This document shows positions 1 to 6,447 of a stretch of 10,370 nt of DNA, in pieces. The position numbers were made by a program, and so were the translations under genes. The DNA is from Bacteroidia bacterium. Its GTDB lineage: Bacteria > Bacteroidota > Bacteroidia > Cytophagales > Cyclobacteriaceae. Numbering within the stretch: position 1 is the first letter of the stretch; each line of letters starts with the position of its first letter. Under the pieces are notes generated by a model. It made no database searches and was not told the DNA's origin. It worked only from the letters and a program-made list of their open reading frames with translations. The DNA is taken from contig JANXRR010000215.1 in assembly GCA_025356795.1 (NCBI GenBank), positions 1 to 10,370 on the forward strand, in the 5' to 3' direction.

Positions 1-208
1 TGAAATCTTTGATAGTGAAGCGCACTAATGGAATAACTGCTTGATGATTATCTTTATAAGAAGTGAGTTCAATTTCATCTAGTATGCCTTCATACACTTC
101 AAAATCTTGCAATTTATTTTGTGTTCTATAAATCAATATGCCAGCCAAGAATATTACTATTAAAATAACAACGTAGTTTCTAAAATAAGTGCGGGGAGTG
201 GAAGCCAT
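1..208 (-). CDS. Membrane-anchored hypothetical protein, N-terminal part (cut by window edge)
   Basis: An uninterrupted minus-strand reading frame begins with ATG (complement of 206-208) and runs off the left end after 69 codons. The product starts MASTPRTYFRNYVV. Residues 12-27 (VVILIVIFLAGILIYR) form one hydrophobic segment flanked by basic residues, so the protein is probably a single-pass membrane protein or carries an uncleaved signal anchor. The rest (LQDFEVYEGILDEIELTSYKDNHQAVIPLVRFTIKDF) is polar and beta-like and would face the periplasm. I do not recognise a family. It lies on the same strand as the histidine kinase, 109 bases downstream of that gene's stop, and a candidate promoter of its own lies at 228-258. 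Whether the gene continues beyond the window cannot be seen. Confidence 0.6.
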   Translation of the reverse strand, partial: MASTPRTYFRNYVVILIVIFLAGILIYRTQNKLQDFEVYEGILDEIELTSYKDNHQAVIPLVRFTIKDF

Positions 209-227
209 TGAGTACGATTAATAAAAT

Positions 228-258
228 AAAAAATAGTGTGTGAAACATTGCGAATCAA
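228..258 (-). promoter_or_regulatory. Candidate sigma-A promoter for the gene starting at 208
   Basis: Read on the minus strand, TTG (complement of 256-258) is followed after 20 bases by TATTTTTT (complement of 228-235). This matches the Bacteroidota -33 TTG / -7 TAnnTTTG pattern with one mismatch in the -7 box. It ends about 20 bases before the ATG. The region is AT-rich, so a chance match is possible. Confidence 0.3.
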
Positions 259-283
259 TTCGGAACCCTGATAAGATATTCAA

Positions 284-308
284 CAAGTTCAACTTGATAA
301 TAAAGTTG
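284..308. repeat. Two mutually exclusive short inverted repeats downstream of the histidine kinase
   Basis: CAAGTT-C-AACTTG (284-296) is a perfect inverted repeat. CAACTT (290-295) can instead pair with AAGTTG (303-308) around a 7-base loop. Both lie just after the kinase stop codon, which reads leftwards. There is no T-tract on the kinase strand, so this is not a convincing intrinsic terminator. It may be only a weak transcript-end hairpin. Confidence 0.3.
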
Positions 309-317
309 TGCTTCACA

Positions 318-2102
318 TCAGGTAGTAAGTAATCTCGGCAGCGAAACATGAAACATGGTACCCTTTCCCTGAATGCTTTCTACGGCAATCTGTCCTGAAT
401 TCTTTTCAAGAAATCCCTTTATCAGCACAAGCCCTAACCCGGTCCCCCTTTCTCCTTCGGTTCCTTTTGTACTTCTTACTTTGCCCATTTGAAAAATGTT
501 TTTCATGGCTTCTTGCGAAATGCCAATGCCAGAATCCTGAATGGACAGCCTTACATACTCTTGATCTGTTTGCATTGAAATATCAATTTTACCCCCACGA
601 TGTGTAAACTTAAGAGCATTACTTATTAGGTTGCGTATAATAAAATCAATTTGATAGCGGTCGGCAAAAACGGTAAGTGTATCAGGACCACTATAGGAAA
701 TTGTAATTTGTTTGGCAGCACTTATTTCTTTTGTAAAATCAATAATGAAATCAATACTTTTTTTCAAATCAACAGGAACAAGCACCGCTCCTTTGGAATT
801 CATTTGCGATTGACCCCACGTGGTGAGATCGTTCATCAGGACTTTGGTATCAAGAAAGCTCTTATTTACATCTCTCACCATCATTTTTATTTCTTGTTTT
901 GATAAGTTTTCAATATGGTTCTCTACCAACAGAATAAAACTATGCAACGTATCAACAGGATTTCTCAGGTCGTGGGAAACAATACTGAAGAATTTATCTT
1001 TAACAGAAATGAGATCTTCTTTTTCAGCGAGCAGTTTTTCCAATGCTTCCATTGCATTTTTAAACTCAGTTACATCATGTAAAATTCCAAGCGCGGTATT
1101 CCCTTTAAAAATACCTTTCGCATCAATCCATATTTTTCTGCCCGTGGCGGTAATCATTTCAAATTCCGTCTCCACCATACTTTTGGAGTGCTCATTAATA
1201 CCAGCCAATCCCTCTCTAATTTTCTGCTTTATAGTAGACAAATAAATTGGATCAACATAAGTTGCGAGAAATTGCTCCAACGGAAAAACTTGTGGTTTGT
1301 TTACTTCCACCTGTAGCAACTGAAACAATTCGCGGCTCACCGTTAGGTTAGAAGTAGTTAGGTCTAATTCGGCACTTCCCATTTTGCCAAAATGGAGAGT
1401 CTCTTTAAATTGTTCGTTGGCATTGCTCAGTTTTTTAATCATGGAGGTGGAGTAGTAGCCAGCGCTGCCAATAATCACTAGGGTTAAAAAAATATTGGCA
1501 TAAAACAGGTAAGTGTTTATTTTGCGAGCTGTAGCTCCCAGCACATCGCTAAATTCCCTTTCCAAGGTTGTTAATTCTGAGGTTAAAACGCCAACTTCTT
1601 GTGAAAGGGATCCTTTTTCTTGTAGAGAGAAGCTACCTGACACTGTTTTTTGCCTGACTTTTTCTCCTACCAAAGCAAGTGCTCCGATTTTTGCATCTGC
1701 TTGTTTCCAAATTTGAATGGCCCGTTTCATAAATGAAACGTCTTTAAAATTTCTGAACAGCCAAATCATTTCATTCACATCATCCACATGGTTTTCTCCT
1801 GCTAAAAAACCATTTCTAATAATTGTTTCCGTGCTGTTGTTCAATAGACCTGCGCGTGCTGTGCTGTCACCTAATGGCACTTTCAATTCCTCTAAAAAAG
1901 AAACCCAATACTTTGGTTCACCTGAATTGATGTACACAACCAAATGCAGCGAAGCATCCTTTTGCCCTTTTGAGTATCGTGATTCTCCATTAATATAAGC
2001 CCGCACTGCCGAGGTTGTCCTGATAGTGAAGTAATCGATCAAGATCAGCAACCCTGATACGAGCACGATAATCAAAAGGGAGAGGTTGCGTCTATTAATC
2101 AC
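318..2102 (-). CDS. Membrane-bound PAS-containing sensor histidine kinase (orphan)
   Basis: A 594-residue sensor kinase that would autophosphorylate on histidine and pass the phosphate to a response regulator not present in this window. TM1 is at about residues 7-27 and TM2 at about 198-220. They bracket a roughly 170-residue, mostly helical periplasmic domain of unrecognised ligand. A degenerate PAS/PAC module covers about 230-350 (ending GILHDVTEF), followed by HisKA with the H-box FFSIVSHDLRNP (phospho-acceptor His377). The HATPase_c domain has an N-box NLISNALKF (Asn491, Asn495), a G1 box DSGIG (Asp523) and a G2 box GTGLGL (553-558). There is no receiver domain and all catalytic residues are intact. 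The start is GTG (complement of 2100-2102): an in-frame TGA lies eight codons upstream, so no ATG can extend the frame. The GTG overlaps the stop of a 19-codon upstream ORF. The function is secure; the signal sensed is unknown. Confidence 0.93.
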   Translation of the reverse strand: MINRRNLSLLIIVLVSGLLILIDYFTIRTTSAVRAYINGESRYSKGQKDASLHLVVYINSGEPKYWVSFLEELKVPLGDSTARAGLLNNSTETIIRNGFLAGENHVDDVNEMIWLFRNFKDVSFMKRAIQIWKQADAKIGALALVGEKVRQKTVSGSFSLQEKGSLSQEVGVLTSELTTLEREFSDVLGATARKINTYLFYANIFLTLVIIGSAGYYSTSMIKKLSNANEQFKETLHFGKMGSAELDLTTSNLTVSRELFQLLQVEVNKPQVFPLEQFLATYVDPIYLSTIKQKIREGLAGINEHSKSMVETEFEMITATGRKIWIDAKGIFKGNTALGILHDVTEFKNAMEALEKLLAEKEDLISVKDKFFSIVSHDLRNPVDTLHSFILLVENHIENLSKQEIKMMVRDVNKSFLDTKVLMNDLTTWGQSQMNSKGAVLVPVDLKKSIDFIIDFTKEISAAKQITISYSGPDTLTVFADRYQIDFIIRNLISNALKFTHRGGKIDISMQTDQEYVRLSIQDSGIGISQEAMKNIFQMGKVRSTKGTEGERGTGLGLVLIKGFLEKNSGQIAVESIQGKGTMFHVSLPRLLTT

Positions 2103-2158
2103 ATCAGGTTGGCCATTTGGTTTTCATCTACTTCATCGATTGTTGCTAGCGACCGCAT
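2099..2158 (-). CDS. Possible 19-codon leader ORF overlapping the histidine kinase start
   Basis: On the minus strand, ATG (complement of 2156-2158) opens a 19-codon frame encoding MRSLATIDEVDENQMANLM. It stops at TGA (complement of 2099-2101). That TGA overlaps the kinase's GTG start in the string ATGTGA, the arrangement usual for translational coupling. In-frame TAA precedes the ATG closely, so this is not the end of a longer gene. It could be a leader peptide that feeds ribosomes to the weak GTG start. It could also be the true kinase N-terminus separated by a small indel, or chance. Confidence 0.3.
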   Translation of the reverse strand: MRSLATIDEVDENQMANLM

Positions 2159-2288
2159 ATCTTACCATTTCCTTTTAAACCTACTTTTTAAATATAGAGA
2201 CTTAAAATTGAAATTGTTAGTTAATATAATGAAATATTTCTACCTATCTCTTCCTCTTTAAAAATGGTATCTTGCTAAAAAGAAAATT

Positions 2289-2522
2289 ATGGAAGGATCG
2301 AAAGAAAAAATTATTGTTTTTGATTCTTACGATAACACCATCAGAGCTAATCTTGTGAAAACCAAGTTGGATGCCTACGGAATTCCATGCTTTCTAAGTG
2401 GCGAAAACTTTGTGAACTTATATCCTTTCAAAAACGAATTATTTAGCGGTGTGAGCTTGCACGTATTTGAAGTTGACGTGGAGCGCATAAAGGAAGTATT
2501 GGAGGAAGAAGCCGATATATAA
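2289..2522 (+). CDS. DUF2007-family small protein (putative signal-transducing)
   Basis: A 77-residue soluble protein with no signal peptide or membrane segment. The pattern KIIVFDSYDNTIRANLVKTKLDAYGIPCFLSGEN, then a hydrophobic strand (GVSLHVFEVD) and an acidic helix (ERIKEVLEEEADI), is that of the DUF2007 family. These are small alpha/beta proteins that open with the sense 'transfer/stretch, switch between sequences' and favour 'LxxxGIPxxLxGEN'. The family is widespread in Bacteroidota and its molecular role is not established; the 'signal transducing' label is from domain databases. It is divergent from the kinase (186 bases between starts). It converges on oxyR with adjacent stop codons (TAA at 2520-2522, the oxyR stop at 2523-2525), leaving no room for a terminator. 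The start has no clear Shine-Dalgarno sequence, only an A-rich stretch, which is normal for the phylum. Confidence 0.75.
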   Translation: MEGSKEKIIVFDSYDNTIRANLVKTKLDAYGIPCFLSGENFVNLYPFKNELFSGVSLHVFEVDVERIKEVLEEEADI

Positions 2523-3491
2523 TTATCCGAGGTTGTTAGCCCATTGCTTATTGACAACTAGCTCAATCACTTCTCTTTTCATCCTCTCTTTCATTTTACC
2601 AGGTATTACCCTTAGAATTTCTTCCTTCAAGGATTCAATTGTTTTTTTCTTGAGGTAATTTCGGTGCATTACTAAACTCACTTGCCTCACCGGTGCTGGT
2701 GGCTTAAAGTAGTGTATCATTTTCCATTGCTTGGTAGTGAGCCCACTCAAAGCAAGTTCAGGCAAAATAGTGATGCCATGATTTAGTTCTACCATTTTCT
2801 TAAGTGTTTCAATACTGCCTGCCTCGTATTCTAAGTTAGAATTTTCTTTGTTTTTGTATTTTAATTCACAAAGATTAATAATTTGAGAGCGCATACAATG
2901 GCCTTCTTCCAGCATTAATAATTCTTTAGGATCAATATCCTCTGCCAATACAAATTGTTTCTTTATTAATTTACTACTTTTAGAAACGTAAACAAAGAAC
3001 TCCTCATAAAACAAAGGAGATTCAAAGAGACCATCTTCTTCCAGGGGTGTTACTAAAATTCCCACATCGAGCTCTTCCGATTTAAGTTTAGCTATAATAT
3101 TTTTTGTGGTCTGCTCAATAATTTTAATTTTTATAGAAGGATGTTTTTTTATAAAATTATCTAAAAAGAGTGGCATCAAATAAGGAGCAAGGGTAGGAAT
3201 AATACCCACTCGAATTTCTCCCGAAAGTTCATGCCTCTTATCTGCAATTATCTCTTTTATACGCTGCGCTTCTTTAATTACAATTCTTGCCTGATTAATT
3301 ATTTCAACTCCGGTTTCTGTGGGTACCACTGGTTGTTTACTTCTGTCGAAAATTTTTATTCCTAATTCCTTTTCCAATTTTTGTATTTGCATACTTAGCG
3401 TAGGTTGGGTTACAAAGCAGCTATCGGCTGCATCTGCAAAATGCCTACACGTATCAACAGCAACAATATATTCAAGTTGAGTGGTGGTCAT
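2523..3491 (-). CDS. oxyR: OxyR, LysR-type hydrogen-peroxide-responsive regulator
   Basis: A 322-residue LysR-type transcription factor. The N-terminal winged helix-turn-helix covers about residues 1-62 (TQLEYIVAVDTCRHFADAA, then TQPTLSMQIQKLEKELG). The effector-binding domain covers about 90-300. The decisive motif is LLMLEEGHCMRSQIINLC at 191-208, with Cys199 and Cys208 at the same numbers as the peroxide-sensing pair of E. coli OxyR. By family knowledge, oxidation to a disulfide switches the tetramer to its activating form and induces catalase, peroxiredoxin and Dps genes. None of these targets lies in this window. The tail beyond about 300 is basic and longer than in the E. coli protein. 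A near-perfect palindrome 2-17 bases before the start codon suggests autoregulation. The gene is monocistronic here. Confidence 0.92.
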   Translation of the reverse strand: MTTTQLEYIVAVDTCRHFADAADSCFVTQPTLSMQIQKLEKELGIKIFDRSKQPVVPTETGVEIINQARIVIKEAQRIKEIIADKRHELSGEIRVGIIPTLAPYLMPLFLDNFIKKHPSIKIKIIEQTTKNIIAKLKSEELDVGILVTPLEEDGLFESPLFYEEFFVYVSKSSKLIKKQFVLAEDIDPKELLMLEEGHCMRSQIINLCELKYKNKENSNLEYEAGSIETLKKMVELNHGITILPELALSGLTTKQWKMIHYFKPPAPVRQVSLVMHRNYLKKKTIESLKEEILRVIPGKMKERMKREVIELVVNKQWANNLG

Positions 3492-3492
3492 T

Positions 3493-3508
3493 GATAGGTA
3501 TATCTATC
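3493..3508. promoter_or_regulatory. 16-bp palindrome directly upstream of oxyR, candidate autoregulatory operator
   Basis: GATAGGTATATCTATC is an inverted repeat with arms GATAG/CTATC and a TATA centre; only the sixth base pair is not symmetric. ATAG and CTAT are separated by 6 bases. The established OxyR half-site pattern is ATAG-N7-CTAT, so the fit is good apart from one base of spacing. It ends two bases before the oxyR start codon, where bound protein would block expression of oxyR. Binding by OxyR is an inference. Confidence 0.5.
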
Positions 3509-3650
3509 GCAAGTTAAAAGCAATGAAATTTAAATTATTTTTTTGCAAGTTTTTTTTAACTGTAAATGAAACCTAAGTCAACTACATTCTGAATTCTCAT
3601 TACAAAAGAAAAGCTCTTAAGTAACCGTTGTTCGTTATTACCCATTAGAC

Positions 3651-5414
3651 TTATTTTTTTACAATCGTAAACTCAACTCTGCGGTTGTTTGCTTTTCCAG
3701 CTTCGGTTTCATTCGTATCAATCGGCTTGGATTCACCAAAACCTTTAGCCGCAAGTCTGCTCTTTAAAATATTTTGGCTAGCGATATAATCTACTACTGA
3801 TTGAGCTCTGCCTTGAGAAAGATCTTTGTTATATTGATCAGAACCTTTACTATCGGTATGACCTTCTATCTCAATTTCCAGCGATGGATTTTGTTTCAAT
3901 AGATCCACTACTTTATTAAGTTCAACAAATGATTCAGCTTTTAAAGATGTTTTATCAAAATCGAAATAAATATTTTTCAATCTCACAGTAACTCCAATTT
4001 CTATCGGGGCAAGTGTTAAGTCTTTAGTTACCAACGGTGTTTCTTCATTGTCAATTTTAACACTATCAATGGTAGTGAGATAGCCTTCAGCAGTAGCAGT
4101 AAGAATATACCATCCAAGTTTTGGTATCTCAATTGAATACTTGCCACCATCAACATTAACAGCAGATTGGTGCACTTCGGGCTTGTATAAAATCATTAAT
4201 TTGGAATTGACTTGCAGCTGAGTTTTCTTATCCGTGATTAGTCCTTCTAAAAATATTTTTTTTGAGATTGGAGTAAGGTTAACTACTACATGAAGAGTTG
4301 TGTCGTTATTTAACTTAGGGATTTTTACTTCAATCTCTTTTTGTAAAAAACCTTGTGCCATTGCGTGAATGGTATACGATTCTACTTCGGTGAGATGTGT
4401 TTCAAATTTACCAATTGTACTGGTTGTAAGGTGTATTGTGTTCTGGCCTTTAAGGGTCAAGTCAATAGTAGAAACAAGGGGTTGTTGATTCTTTTCATTG
4501 TAAACCATTCCGCTCAAATTGATTTTAATATTCCTTGGCTTCAAAATAAAAATATCAAAATTACCACCATCTACTCGGTTGCTGGCTCTTGCTGTAAACA
4601 CATCTCCTTTGGCATCCATCGAAAAATAAGCATCGCCACCAGTGGTGTTAATTGCTTTTCCCAGGTTTTGGGCATCCGACCATTTTAGCCATGTGTCATC
4701 TAATCGTGTTACTTTATAAATATCGGTTCCACCTACACGGCCTGGGGCAATGCGATCGCTGGCAAAGAATAATGATGTTTGATCAGGACCTATGAATGGG
4801 CCATATTCATCAGACACAGTGCTTGCGGCTATCTTTAAAGGCTTTGACCATGTGCCATCGGGTTGTTCATTGGTAACATAGAGATCGCTTCTGTTACTTG
4901 CTTTCTGCTCAGAAAAATATAATATCGCATGTTTTTGATCATTAGAAATAGTGGCTCCATTAAACGTGCCTTTGTCCATAGTTTCATATTCTTTGATACG
5001 AAGCTCGTTCCAACCTCCACCAGGTCTCACAATCGAAAACCCTTTTGAGTTTTTAGATCGGCCACCCCGCACGAACAGCGAGCCATCGGGCAACACTGTA
5101 TATACCTGATTGAATCTATTTTCATTTAAGGGCGAAGTAAGGCGAGTGGCTTGGCTCCATTCTCCTTTATCATCTACAGTTGATACCCAAATATCTTGAC
5201 TGTTATCTTTACCGTAAGTATTATCGGGGTGATTGCTTACAAAGAAATAAAGCTTCTTTCCATCGGCTGAAATAACGGGGGCCACCTCATGATAACCATT
5301 TGTATTTACTGTTTTACCCATTTTTACTAACTCATACCTTGGGCTAAACTGCTGAGCAAAAACGCGGGACATGAATAAACTAAAAACTAAAACAAAAATT
5401 ATTTTTCTTTCCAT
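3651..5414 (-). CDS. Exported PD40 / Ig-like repeat / OmpA-domain protein
   Basis: A 587-residue envelope protein. Residues 1-20 are a Sec signal peptide (IIFVLVFSLFMSRVFA, then QQ) with no lipobox cysteine. Residues about 40-295 form a PD40 (WD40-like) beta-propeller with recurring motifs of the type 'ISADGKKLYFF', 'GPDQTSLFFASDR' and 'DIYKV'. Residues 298-382 and 388-470 are two similar beta-sandwich units resembling carboxypeptidase-regulatory-like domains, each ending in 'A.A.GFL/GYL'. Residues 480-585 are an OmpA C-terminal domain, with the opening YFDFDKTSL, GHTDSKG (Asp521), NKDLSQGRAQSV (Arg536) and NNRRVEF. These are the peptidoglycan-binding residues of the family. The protein is expected to be periplasmic or outer-membrane-associated and tethered to the cell wall. 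The order resembles PorE of the type IX secretion system, but the N-terminal TPR region and lipid anchor are missing, so I do not give that name. Transcribed alone. Confidence 0.88.
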   Translation of the reverse strand: MERKIIFVLVFSLFMSRVFAQQFSPRYELVKMGKTVNTNGYHEVAPVISADGKKLYFFVSNHPDNTYGKDNSQDIWVSTVDDKGEWSQATRLTSPLNENRFNQVYTVLPDGSLFVRGGRSKNSKGFSIVRPGGGWNELRIKEYETMDKGTFNGATISNDQKHAILYFSEQKASNRSDLYVTNEQPDGTWSKPLKIAASTVSDEYGPFIGPDQTSLFFASDRIAPGRVGGTDIYKVTRLDDTWLKWSDAQNLGKAINTTGGDAYFSMDAKGDVFTARASNRVDGGNFDIFILKPRNIKINLSGMVYNEKNQQPLVSTIDLTLKGQNTIHLTTSTIGKFETHLTEVESYTIHAMAQGFLQKEIEVKIPKLNNDTTLHVVVNLTPISKKIFLEGLITDKKTQLQVNSKLMILYKPEVHQSAVNVDGGKYSIEIPKLGWYILTATAEGYLTTIDSVKIDNEETPLVTKDLTLAPIEIGVTVRLKNIYFDFDKTSLKAESFVELNKVVDLLKQNPSLEIEIEGHTDSKGSDQYNKDLSQGRAQSVVDYIASQNILKSRLAAKGFGESKPIDTNETEAGKANNRRVEFTIVKK

Positions 5415-5477
5415 ACAATAATTTATAATTTTTTCCAGTGATTGAGATACAAAGAAAAGGTAAAAATTCTCATTCCT

Positions 5478-5525
5478 ATGGATCGCAAAGGGTTTATTAG
5501 ATTAACAGGCGCTAGCGCGGGGTAG
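5478..5525 (+). pseudogene. Signal-peptide stub of the Rieske gene, closed by in-frame TAG
   Basis: ATG at 5478-5480 opens 15 codons (MDRKGFIRLTGASAG) that are in frame with the Rieske ORF and are cut by TAG at 5523-5525. The next codon is ATG. Reading through gives a twin-basic-like N-region (DRKGFIRL), a short hydrophobic run and the lipobox-like LISSC, i.e. a normal exported-lipoprotein or Tat-type leader of small Rieske proteins. The stop therefore looks secondary. One base change from TTG, TGG, CAG, AAG or GAG would make it. Confidence 0.7.
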
Positions 5526-5882
5526 ATGCTCATTAGCTCATGCCTAAATGGATGCTATGGCAATGAAGTAAGCCCCGCACCTGCCAATGTTGATTTCGCT
5601 TTGGATGTTACTTCTGAGCCACTTACCGCCAATGGCAGTTCTCTTATAAAAAGTGGAATCATTGTTGCCCCTACTTTAACAGGAGCCTTTATTGCCGTTT
5701 CATCAGCCTGCACACACCAAGGAACAACTGTCCAATTTCAAAGCACAAGTAGCAGTTTCTATTGCCCAAATCACGGAGCTAAGTCTAGCCAAAATGGTTC
5801 TGTTACCAATGGCCCTGCCTCAAAAGCGCTTGCTGTTTACACCACAACTTTAACCGGAACTTCACTTCGAGTTACTTCCTAA
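5526..5882 (+). CDS. Rieske [2Fe-2S] protein, start region lost to a premature stop
   Basis: The 118 residues open from ATG 5526 contain a complete small Rieske domain. Cluster ligands are CTH (Cys62, His64) and CPNH (Cys80, His83), with 15 residues between His64 and Cys80, followed by GAKSSQNG and a C-terminal TLTGTSLRVTS strand. Such proteins are electron carriers exported and anchored on the periplasmic side. The real gene most likely starts at 5478, but TAG at 5523-5525 removes the leader. From ATG 5526 the product starts MLISSCLNGC, which has a lipobox-like cysteine but no charged N-region or full hydrophobic core. Termination-reinitiation at TAG-ATG would therefore give a mislocalised protein. 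The rest of the frame is undamaged, so the lesion is recent, a sequence error, or read through. It is divergent from the OmpA gene and its stop is 7 bases from that of the convergent cytochrome b-like gene, a possible electron partner. Confidence 0.8.
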   Translation: MLISSCLNGCYGNEVSPAPANVDFALDVTSEPLTANGSSLIKSGIIVAPTLTGAFIAVSSACTHQGTTVQFQSTSSSFYCPNHGAKSSQNGSVTNGPASKALAVYTTTLTGTSLRVTS

Positions 5883-5883
5883 T

Positions 5884-5909
5884 TTCCAACTACTGGTAAC
5901 GTGTTGGAA
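5884..5909. repeat. Inverted repeat at the Rieske / cytochrome b convergent junction
   Basis: TTCCAAC (5884-5890) is the exact complement of GTTGGAA (5903-5909), with a 12-base loop. It lies between the two stop codons and just into the minus-strand gene's end. It could act as a shared transcript-end hairpin, but neither strand has a T-tract after it, so I do not call it an intrinsic terminator. Confidence 0.35.
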
Positions 5910-6336
5910 TAATTAAACCTCTATGGCTAGAAATAATAGCTATCACAATAATTATTAAGGCTACCCCATTGAGCACAAATAGTCTCCTAAACTTGGCATC
6001 GTCAGCGGCCAATTTTTTATGAGTAATTCGCGCCACCGTAATAAATGTAATCGCCAATAGCATCATTGTAAGGTGCTCAACGGTCCAGTAGCGAGTGGTG
6101 GCATCTTTCATAGTTGACGCATTGAACTGCACTACCGGACTCACAAAATAAAGAGCCAATCCAAACACTAATTGTAAGTGAGTAGCAATTAAAAGCCACA
6201 ACGATAATTTATTATCAATTGATTCAAACTTAGATTTGTTAATCCAGCCCAGAAGGGATTTTATGATAACCACTATCAGAAGTACTATTACGACATATCG
6301 AAAAGCAGAGTGAAGATGGGTTAGGCCTGTGTACAT
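5890..6336 (-). CDS. Four-helix cytochrome b-like inner-membrane protein
   Basis: A 148-residue, very hydrophobic protein with four predicted membrane helices (about 12-31, 43-66, 86-104 and 118-136). Possible haem-ligand histidines are His7 and His9 before helix 1, His53 in helix 2 (ATHLQLVFG) and His88 at the start of helix 3 (RYWTVEHLTMM). The signatures MYTGLTHLHSAFR, DNKLSLWLL, YFVSPVVQF and RYWTVEHL are those of a conserved Bacteroidota family usually labelled 'cytochrome B'. Haem binding is inferred from these histidines, not demonstrated. The likely role is electron transfer or respiratory-chain support in the inner membrane. It is transcribed alone toward the Rieske gene. A -7-like TATTTTTG lies at 6377-6384. 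The family assignment is from memory of homologues and moderately sure. Confidence 0.65.
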   Translation of the reverse strand: MYTGLTHLHSAFRYVVIVLLIVVIIKSLLGWINKSKFESIDNKLSLWLLIATHLQLVFGLALYFVSPVVQFNASTMKDATTRYWTVEHLTMMLLAITFITVARITHKKLAADDAKFRRLFVLNGVALIIIVIAIISSHRGLIIPTRYQ

Positions 6337-6376
6337 TAGGTTGGATTTTAAAATGATGACTTAAGTTTTACAGATT

Positions 6377-6384
6377 CAAAAATA
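6377..6384 (-). promoter_or_regulatory. Candidate -7 box of the cytochrome b-like gene
   Basis: The complement reads TATTTTTG, an exact match to the Bacteroidota -7 consensus TAnnTTTG, 40 bases upstream of the gene's ATG. No good TTTG is seen 19-21 bases further upstream, so the call rests on the -7 box alone. Confidence 0.35.
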
Positions 6385-6447
6385 AGGAAATCTCACTTAA
6401 TATTATGCTGTGAATTAATATGTTTACTTTACTAATTTGCAGTCAAT

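Noticed and set aside
651..1998. Several plus-strand ORFs of 67-141 codons opposite the histidine kinase
   Set aside because: They are antisense to an unmistakable kinase with intact motifs, their products are rich in Ser/Phe/Ile without domain pattern, and they lack start contexts.
4353..5020. A plus-strand ORF (4353-4688) and a second minus-strand frame (4835-5020) within the OmpA-domain gene
   Set aside because: Both overlap completely with a well-supported PD40/OmpA protein and show no family features.
3651..5414. Naming this gene porE
   Set aside because: It lacks the TPR region and the lipoprotein cysteine of PorE, and no other type IX secretion gene is in the window.
5523..5525. TAG as a programmed recoding site (pyrrolysine or suppressor)
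   Set aside because: There is no evidence in the window for recoding machinery, and a signal peptide is an unlikely place for a special residue. A point mutation or sequence error is simpler, so it is kept only as an option to test.
5884..5909. Shared bidirectional terminator between the Rieske and cytochrome b-like genes
   Set aside because: The 7-bp stem has a 12-base loop and no T-tract on either strand, so only an inverted repeat is reported.
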